Positions 58,756 through 64,000 of a DNA stretch of 64,000 nt are shown one piece after another (within the stretch, counting starts at the first letter, position 1; each line of letters opens with the position of its first letter). The notes under the pieces are model-generated. The model saw only the letters and a program-made list of their open reading frames with translations. It did not search any database and was not told the origin of the DNA. Location of the stretch: NCBI RefSeq assembly GCF_014652855.1, contig NZ_BMZP01000006.1:1-64000 (forward strand). Direction: 5' to 3'. Made by a program: the position numbers and the translations under genes. Source of the DNA: Novosphingobium pokkalii. GTDB taxonomy: Bacteria > Pseudomonadota > Alphaproteobacteria > Sphingomonadales > Sphingomonadaceae.

Positions 58756-61700
58756 TCAGCCAACCACGCGCACCGGCACGCCCTGATAGGCGAGGCCCGG
58801 CCGCAGATGCTCGTGCTTCATCACCACGCTGCCGCCCAAGACCCGCGTGCCGGCGTCGATCACCGCGCCATAGAGCGGCACGGTGCCGGCATGCACGGTG
58901 GCGCCGGTGCCGATTCGCACCTTGTCCACCTTGAGCACGCGATCCTCGAACGTGTGCGCCTGGAAATTGGCATGGACCGTGGCGCCGTCGCCGATCTCGA
59001 TCATGTCGGGATCGACCACCTGCGCAAATAGCGGCCCCAGCACCGCCCGCCGCCCGATGCGCAAGCCCATCAACCGCAGGTAGACGAGCAGCAGGAACGT
59101 GCCTTCAAGCTGTTGCAGGATGAAATTGGCATAGCGCGCCCAGGCGACGTAGACGAAATCCCAGCGGCTGCACCAGCATGACCACAAGGCGTGCTGCCCC
59201 GGCCGGACCCGCCCGATCAGGCCCCATTTCAACGCCATGACCACCAGGCACAAGGCGACCATGGTGGCCAGCGTGGCGCCGGGCACCACCACCCACGCCA
59301 TCATGCCCGGCCCCGCGCCGTGCGCCGCAGCCGCACCAATCGCGGCAAACCACAACGCCCCCAGCACCAGCGGCACCACCGGCAGGGCAAAGCGCGCCAG
59401 TTCCCAGACCCAGCGGTTGACCTGGCGGATCAGCGAGGGATCGTGCGTCACGCTGCGATCGGCCTCCACCACCTGGCGGCGCGGCAGGTCGAAGCTGGGA
59501 TGGCCAAAGCGCGATTGCCCGCGTGCGATCAGGCTGGCGTCGGCCACCGTGGAAATGCCCACCAGGATATCGTCGGGCAGGCGCTCGCCCGCCGGGATCA
59601 CCGCATGGTTGCCCAGGAACGTGTTGCGCCCCAGGCGGATGGGCGCGACCCGCACCGTGCCCTGGCGCAGTTCCGCGCCGCCAAGATAGATGCCATCGGC
59701 AAAGAAGGTTTCAGCGCCGATCGTGACCAGTTCGGGCGTGACATCGAAAATCGTGCTGATCTCGCACTTGGCGCCCACGCGCATGCCGGCCAGGCGCAGC
59801 CAGTGCTTGAACATCAAGGTGCCCGAAAGCCACTCCCCCGCGGCAAAGACCGCGCCGGCCTTGATCCACAGGCGGATATAGCCAAGGCTCCAGCGGTCGA
59901 TCACGCCGGGGCGCACCCGTCCCATCGCGCGCAGCAGCAGCGCCGACCAGAACACGTTGAGCGGCACGGCCAGCACGGTGGTGGCCAGCACCGCCGCGAT
60001 CACCCGCCCATCGAGCGAGGGCGCGGCCATCCAGCGCCAGATTGCCATCGCGTCCACTTCGCCGCCCAGACACAGGCCCAGCAGCAGCAGCTCGCCCGGC
60101 AGGGCGGCAAGCGCGGCGAACAGCCCCTGCCCCAGCAGCATCAATGCCGCGTGGCGCCACGGCCCGAGGCGCGGCGCAGAGCGGGTGATCTCCGGCAGCG
60201 CCGGGGCGGGGCCGACCCGCTGTGCCGGCACGCCATCCCAGATTTCGCCCGCCGGGACCGCGCCGCCGGCATTGAGCACCGACAGCGCGGTCAGCACGCT
60301 GCCCGCGCCCAGGCGCGTGTGGCCCTCGACCCCGGCGCGCACCATCAAGGTGGCGCCTTCCTCCAGCGCGATTGGCGCCACGACGATATCGCCGCGATCG
60401 AGTTCGACCAGGCCAAGATGCGCGCCCTGGCCCAGTGAGACGTCGTCCGCCAGATCGAGCAGATCCCACCCGCCCCGGCGCAGATCGACGTTGCGGTGAA
60501 TATGCACCCGCCGCCCGATCCGCGCGCCGAGCAGGCGCAGCACGGCATTGTTGAGCTCGGTTCCGGCGAGCAGCGGCCAGGGGATCAGCCGCACCGCCTG
60601 CATCACCATCCAGTGGCGCAGGTAATAGGGGCTCCACACCGGCGCGCGCAGGGGGCGGTAGCGCCCGATCGCCAGCCACTTGACGGCCACGGCAAAGGCC
60701 ACCGACAGCGGCAGATAGAACAGGAAGCCGGCCAGGCCGATCAGCGGCGCGACCAGCACCAGGGTGGCAAGGCCGAGGTGGGCAAAGGCCAGTGGCGCCA
60801 CCCGGAACGCGACGACCCACGAGGCCCACGAGGCTGCCAGCACGCTCAGGGCGAGCCAGCCGCCTTGCACCAGATTGGCCAGCAGCGGCCGCGCGCGCCC
60901 TTCGCGCACCAGCGGCAGCGCTGCATCGGCAGTGGATTCCACCGGTTCGGGCGCGCGGGCAGCAAGGCCACGCACGGTGCGCGCATCATAGATGTCGCTC
61001 ACCGTCACCCAGTCGGTGCGCCAATCCTCGCGCAGCAGGGTGACGAGCATGGCGGCGGTGAGCGAATCCCCGCCCAGCCCTTCGAAAAAATCAGCCGTGA
61101 CGGAAACGCCGTCGGGACGCCTGAGCACGTCGGCCATGGCCCCGGCAATCAGCGCCTCCAGTTCGCCATCGGGCGAAACCAGCGCTTCCTCCGCGCGGCC
61201 AGCGGCGCCGCGCTCGGTGGCAAAATGCATGGGCGGCAGCGCCTTGCGATCGAGCTTGCCGCCCACCGTGGTCGGCAGCGCGGCGATCAGGCCGATCTGG
61301 CGCGGCACCATGTACGACGGCAGGCTGGCAGCCAGTGCCTGGCGCAGCGCTTCGCCCAGCGGCGGCGCGGCGGGATCGGTGGGCACGACATAGGCCACCA
61401 GTTCGGGCACGGTGCCGCGTTCCTGCACCGTGGCACCGGCCGCGCGCACGCCATCGAGCGCGGCAAGCTGCGCCTCGATCTCGCCCAGCTCGATGCGATA
61501 ACCGCGCAGCTTGACCTGGGCATCGATGCGGCCGTGGTAGAACAGATTGCCGGTCTCGTCGCGGTGGACCAGGTCACCGGTACGATAGAGCCGGCCGTGG
61601 CGCGGATGGTCGATGAACTTTTCCGCCGTCAGATCGGGGCGATGGCGATAGCCACGGGCCACCCCGGCGCCGCCCATGCACAGCTCGCCCTGGCCACCCT

Positions 61701-62763
61701 CGGCCGCGTCTTCCAGCGCCTCGTTCAGCACGAAGGCCTGCATGCCCGGCACCGGACGGCCGATGGTGATCGGGCCGCCCGGCACGATATCGCCGCGCAG
61801 GCAGGTGACCGCGCATTCGGTCGGGCCATAGCCATTGACCATGCGGCGCCCATCGGCCCAGAGCGCGGCGATATCGGCCGGCAGCGCTTCCCCGCCCACA
61901 TAGAGCAGCTTGAGATCGGGCAGCGCGGCGCGCGGATTGCTGCATCCGCTGCTGCGCAGCAGAGTGGGTGGCGGGCAGAATACGGTGGCGCGGTGATCGG
62001 CCAGCCAGGCGACGATATCCGGCCCGGCGCGCGCGGCGGCATCGTCCATCACCAGCAGCGTGGCGCCGCTGGCCAGCGCCAGCCAGATTTCCTCGATCGA
62101 GCTGTCATAGGCGACCGACGAACCCTGGACCACGCGATCGCCCGGCCCCAGCGCGAATTCGGCAAGGTCGGACGCAACGAGGTTGGCGATCTGGCGATGC
62201 TCGATCATCACGCCCTTGGGCTTGCCCGTGGTGCCCGAGGTATAGATCAGATAGGCCAGCCGATCGGGCGCAACCACCGGCAGCGGCATGCCCTGAGCAG
62301 GCGCTTGCGCGAGCATTTCGGCCGGATCGGCCACCCGCGTGTATTCTTTCGCCAGGTGCGACAGGCGGGCATGGGCTGCCGGTTCGGCCAGCACCAGCGC
62401 CGGATCGGCATCGTCCAGGATATCGGCGACGCGGCCATCGGGAAACGCGGGATCGAGACAAGTAAACGCGCAGCCGGCCTTGAGCACGGCGAGTTGCGCC
62501 AGATAGAGCAGCGGCGAGGTGCGCGGCAGGTGCAGCGCGACCACCGGTTCCGCGTGGTCGGGCAAGTCTTGCGGCAGCACGGCCAGAATCGCCCGCGCCA
62601 GGGCATCGCTTTGCGCGGCCAGATCAGCGTAAGTGATCGCCTGGTCGATATCGCGGCCCTTGCCGGCCGGCACGAAAATCGCGCAGGCCTGCGGGCTGCG
62701 CGCGGCGGCCGTGGCCAGGAAACCGTGCAGTGTCATGTCGTGTTGCAATTGCTGTCCGCCCAT
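58756..62763 (-). CDS. Pls/PosA-type single-module NRPS (poly-amino-acid synthetase family)
   Basis: The 1335-residue protein begins with an adenylation domain (about 10-515): P-loop YTSGTTGKPKGV, D220 in AYDSSIEEIW, GYGPTE, GRIDAQVKLRGYRIELGEIE and lysine K503 in GGKLDRK. A carrier domain follows with S567 in GGDSL. The rest, about 640-1335, holds several membrane segments and three soluble blocks with hexapeptide-like repeats (for example ARIGRRVHIHRNVDLRRGG and TRLGAGSVLTALSV). This is the layout of Pls and PosA, which polymerise one amino acid by tandem catalytic domains in the membrane and lack a thioesterase. No condensation domain of the ordinary NRPS type is present. Product unknown. 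The start at 62763 has a GGGGG ribosome site. Confidence 0.92.
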   Translation of the reverse strand: MGGQQLQHDMTLHGFLATAAARSPQACAIFVPAGKGRDIDQAITYADLAAQSDALARAILAVLPQDLPDHAEPVVALHLPRTSPLLYLAQLAVLKAGCAFTCLDPAFPDGRVADILDDADPALVLAEPAAHARLSHLAKEYTRVADPAEMLAQAPAQGMPLPVVAPDRLAYLIYTSGTTGKPKGVMIEHRQIANLVASDLAEFALGPGDRVVQGSSVAYDSSIEEIWLALASGATLLVMDDAAARAGPDIVAWLADHRATVFCPPPTLLRSSGCSNPRAALPDLKLLYVGGEALPADIAALWADGRRMVNGYGPTECAVTCLRGDIVPGGPITIGRPVPGMQAFVLNEALEDAAEGGQGELCMGGAGVARGYRHRPDLTAEKFIDHPRHGRLYRTGDLVHRDETGNLFYHGRIDAQVKLRGYRIELGEIEAQLAALDGVRAAGATVQERGTVPELVAYVVPTDPAAPPLGEALRQALAASLPSYMVPRQIGLIAALPTTVGGKLDRKALPPMHFATERGAAGRAEEALVSPDGELEALIAGAMADVLRRPDGVSVTADFFEGLGGDSLTAAMLVTLLREDWRTDWVTVSDIYDARTVRGLAARAPEPVESTADAALPLVREGRARPLLANLVQGGWLALSVLAASWASWVVAFRVAPLAFAHLGLATLVLVAPLIGLAGFLFYLPLSVAFAVAVKWLAIGRYRPLRAPVWSPYYLRHWMVMQAVRLIPWPLLAGTELNNAVLRLLGARIGRRVHIHRNVDLRRGGWDLLDLADDVSLGQGAHLGLVELDRGDIVVAPIALEEGATLMVRAGVEGHTRLGAGSVLTALSVLNAGGAVPAGEIWDGVPAQRVGPAPALPEITRSAPRLGPWRHAALMLLGQGLFAALAALPGELLLLGLCLGGEVDAMAIWRWMAAPSLDGRVIAAVLATTVLAVPLNVFWSALLLRAMGRVRPGVIDRWSLGYIRLWIKAGAVFAAGEWLSGTLMFKHWLRLAGMRVGAKCEISTIFDVTPELVTIGAETFFADGIYLGGAELRQGTVRVAPIRLGRNTFLGNHAVIPAGERLPDDILVGISTVADASLIARGQSRFGHPSFDLPRRQVVEADRSVTHDPSLIRQVNRWVWELARFALPVVPLVLGALWFAAIGAAAAHGAGPGMMAWVVVPGATLATMVALCLVVMALKWGLIGRVRPGQHALWSCWCSRWDFVYVAWARYANFILQQLEGTFLLLVYLRLMGLRIGRRAVLGPLFAQVVDPDMIEIGDGATVHANFQAHTFEDRVLKVDKVRIGTGATVHAGTVPLYGAVIDAGTRVLGGSVVMKHEHLRPGLAYQGVPVRVVG

Positions 62764-63011
62764 AATCGCCCCCTAGCGCTCATGTTGCAGCGGTCAATCG
62801 GGAAGCCTGCACAAAATCGACGGAATTCGTGCCGCAGAGCGTGCCGGTTCCGCGCTCGGCCGCGCGGGTTCGACCCAAGGTACAATTGCCGGATGGGGGC
62901 GGGTTTGCGCATCCTTGGCCCTAACGCGGATCGGTCCGCCGGGCGCAGTGCCCGTCGCAGCATCGAACACGCACCGTTCATTGCCTTAAAGCATACGCAA
63001 GGAGAGGCCCC

Positions 63012-64000
63012 ATGTTGCAGGAAGCCATGACCAAGTTTTCGGCGCAAAGCCCGATCAAGGCCAAGTTCGACAACTTCATCGGAGGCAAATGGGTTGCTCC
63101 GGTTCGGGGCCAGTATTTCGACAATGTCTCGCCGGTCACCGGCAAGCCGGTGTGCCAGGTGGCGCGCGGCACGGCCGAGGACATCGAGCTGGCCCTCGAT
63201 GCCGCGCACAAGGCGCGCGAGGCCTGGGGCCGCACCTCACCCGCCGATCGCGCCAACATCCTGCTCAAGGTGGCGCAGCGGATGGAAGACAACCTCGACA
63301 TGCTGGCGATGGTCGAAACCATCGACAACGGCAAGCCGATCCGCGAGACGACCGCAGCCGACGTGCCGCTGGCGATCGACCACTTCCGCTATTTCGCCGC
63401 ATGCGTACGCAGCCAGGAAGGCACGCTGGGCGAAATCGACCACGACACTGTCGCCTATCACTATCACGAGCCGCTGGGCGTGGTCGGCCAGATCATTCCG
63501 TGGAACTTCCCGCTGCTCATGGCGGCGTGGAAGCTGGCCCCTGCCCTGGCCGCCGGCAACTGCGTGGTGCTCAAGCCCGCCGAACAGACGCCGATGTCGA
63601 TCCTGGTGCTGGCCGAACTGATTGCCGACATCCTGCCCGAAGGCACGCTCAACATCGTCAACGGCTTTGGCATCGAGGCGGGCAAGCCGCTGGCCACCAG
63701 CAAGCGCATCGCCAAGATCGCCTTCACCGGCGAGACCTCCACCGGCCGTCTGATCATGCAATATGCCAGCGAAAACCTGATCCCGGTGACGCTGGAACTG
63801 GGCGGCAAGAGCCCCAACATCTTCTTTGCCGACGTGATGGACGCCGACGACGACTATTTCGACAAGGTGCTCGAAGGCTTTGCCATGTTCGGCCTGAACC
63901 AGGGCGAAGTGTGCACCTGCCCATCGCGCGCGCTGGTGCAGGAATCGATCTATGAAAAGTTCATGGAACGCGCCGTGGCCCGCGTGCAGAAGATCCGCCA
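63012..64000 (+). CDS. NAD-dependent aldehyde dehydrogenase (partial, truncated by the window)
   Basis: About 329 residues of a roughly 500-residue aldehyde dehydrogenase are visible. The start follows AAGGAGAGG. Motifs in order are [12 protein letters not shown], the NAD-binding [30 protein letters not shown], the catalytic glutamate of LELGGKSPN, and the catalytic cysteine in [15 protein letters not shown]. This order and the CTCPSR sequence are like ExaC/AldA-type acetaldehyde dehydrogenases. It is divergent from the NRPS gene, with 248 bp between them. Its C-terminus lies beyond the window. Confidence 0.93.
   Translation, partial: MLQEAMTKFSAQSPIKAKFDNFIGGKWVAPVRGQYFDNVSPVTGKPVCQVARGTAEDIELALDAAHKAREAWGRTSPADRANILLKVAQRMEDNLDMLAMVETIDNGKPIRETTAADVPLAIDHFRYFAACVRSQEGTLGEIDHDTVAYHYHEPLGVVGQIIPWNFPLLMAAWKLAPALAAGNCVVLKPAEQTPMSILVLAELIADILPEGTLNIVNGFGIEAGKPLATSKRIAKIAFTGETSTGRLIMQYASENLIPVTLELGGKSPNIFFADVMDADDDYFDKVLEGFAMFGLNQGEVCTCPSRALVQESIYEKFMERAVARVQKIR

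Noticed and set aside
58756..62763. Reading the NRPS as part of a siderophore or ordinary peptide pathway
   Set aside because: It has no condensation or thioesterase domain, no other modules and no uptake or export genes nearby. The membrane and hexapeptide-rich C-terminal half fits Pls/PosA instead.
1..64000. CRISPR arrays, insertion sequences, phage or conjugation genes
   Set aside because: No regularly spaced repeats, transposase or integrase genes were seen on either strand. The only mobile-type signals are short palindromic repeats.

Overview
The window is high-GC DNA (by eye about two-thirds G+C) with tightly packed genes, many ATGA, TGATG and GTGA stop/start overlaps, two large Caulobacter-type TonB-dependent receptors, and a SapC / cupin / tryptophan-halogenase set. 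Together these point to an alphaproteobacterium of the sphingomonad group (Novosphingobium-like). The genus is inferred; no rRNA or tRNA gene is present to confirm it.

Layout. (1) 141-4044, minus: a secreted CocE-type hydrolase, a DUF3237 protein and a secreted amidohydrolase in one probable operon. (2) 4494-9809, plus: acetyl-CoA synthetase, an OprB-type porin and a Tat-exported carboxylesterase. (3) 9787-32889: a glycan-degradation locus. One minus-strand operon encodes GH20, GH2 beta-mannosidase, GH3 (with PA14 insert), GH125 and GH29. Divergent plus-strand genes encode a GH2 beta-galactosidase and, after the minus-strand CutC, a TonB receptor, a GH92 alpha-mannosidase and a large GH20/GH84-like orphan protein. 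The enzyme set matches, bond by bond, what is needed to dismantle complex N-glycans, particularly plant ones carrying Lewis-a, fucose and xylose. The last gene is split by an in-frame amber codon and also carries a REP-type inverted repeat inside its coding sequence. (4) 32927-36404, plus: a secreted protein of unknown function next to a GAF-GGDEF diguanylate cyclase. (5) 36391-40438, minus: a valine-degradation operon (acyl-CoA dehydrogenase, HIBYL-CoA hydrolase, enoyl-CoA hydratase, 3-hydroxyisobutyrate dehydrogenase).

(6) 40629-54025, minus: a second saccharide locus, probably for beta-1,3/1,4-glucans. In transcription order it is TonB receptor, SapC, cupin/JmjC-like protein, tryptophan halogenase, GH16 endoglucanase, LacI regulator, MFS transporter, GH3 beta-glucosidase and FucP-type sugar importer. 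An identical 16-bp palindrome-like site (TTGTGAACGTTCTCAA) lies before both the receptor and the GH3 gene. A related perfect palindrome sits exactly in the spacer of the receptor's putative promoter, so the LacI protein is a very likely local repressor. (7) 54172-58573, minus: a three-gene signalling operon (small membrane protein, hybrid histidine kinase, PleD-like diguanylate cyclase). (8) 58756-62763, minus: a Pls/PosA-type single-module NRPS, the family of poly-amino-acid synthetases. (9) 63012-end, plus: an aldehyde dehydrogenase cut by the window edge.

The points most worth pursuing are the N-glycan locus with its broken orphan enzyme, the halogenase cassette placed inside a LacI-controlled beta-glucan locus, and the Pls/PosA enzyme, whose adenylation pocket looks suited to a basic amino acid. 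All residue readings, motif matches and alignments were made by eye from the sequence; no database search was run.
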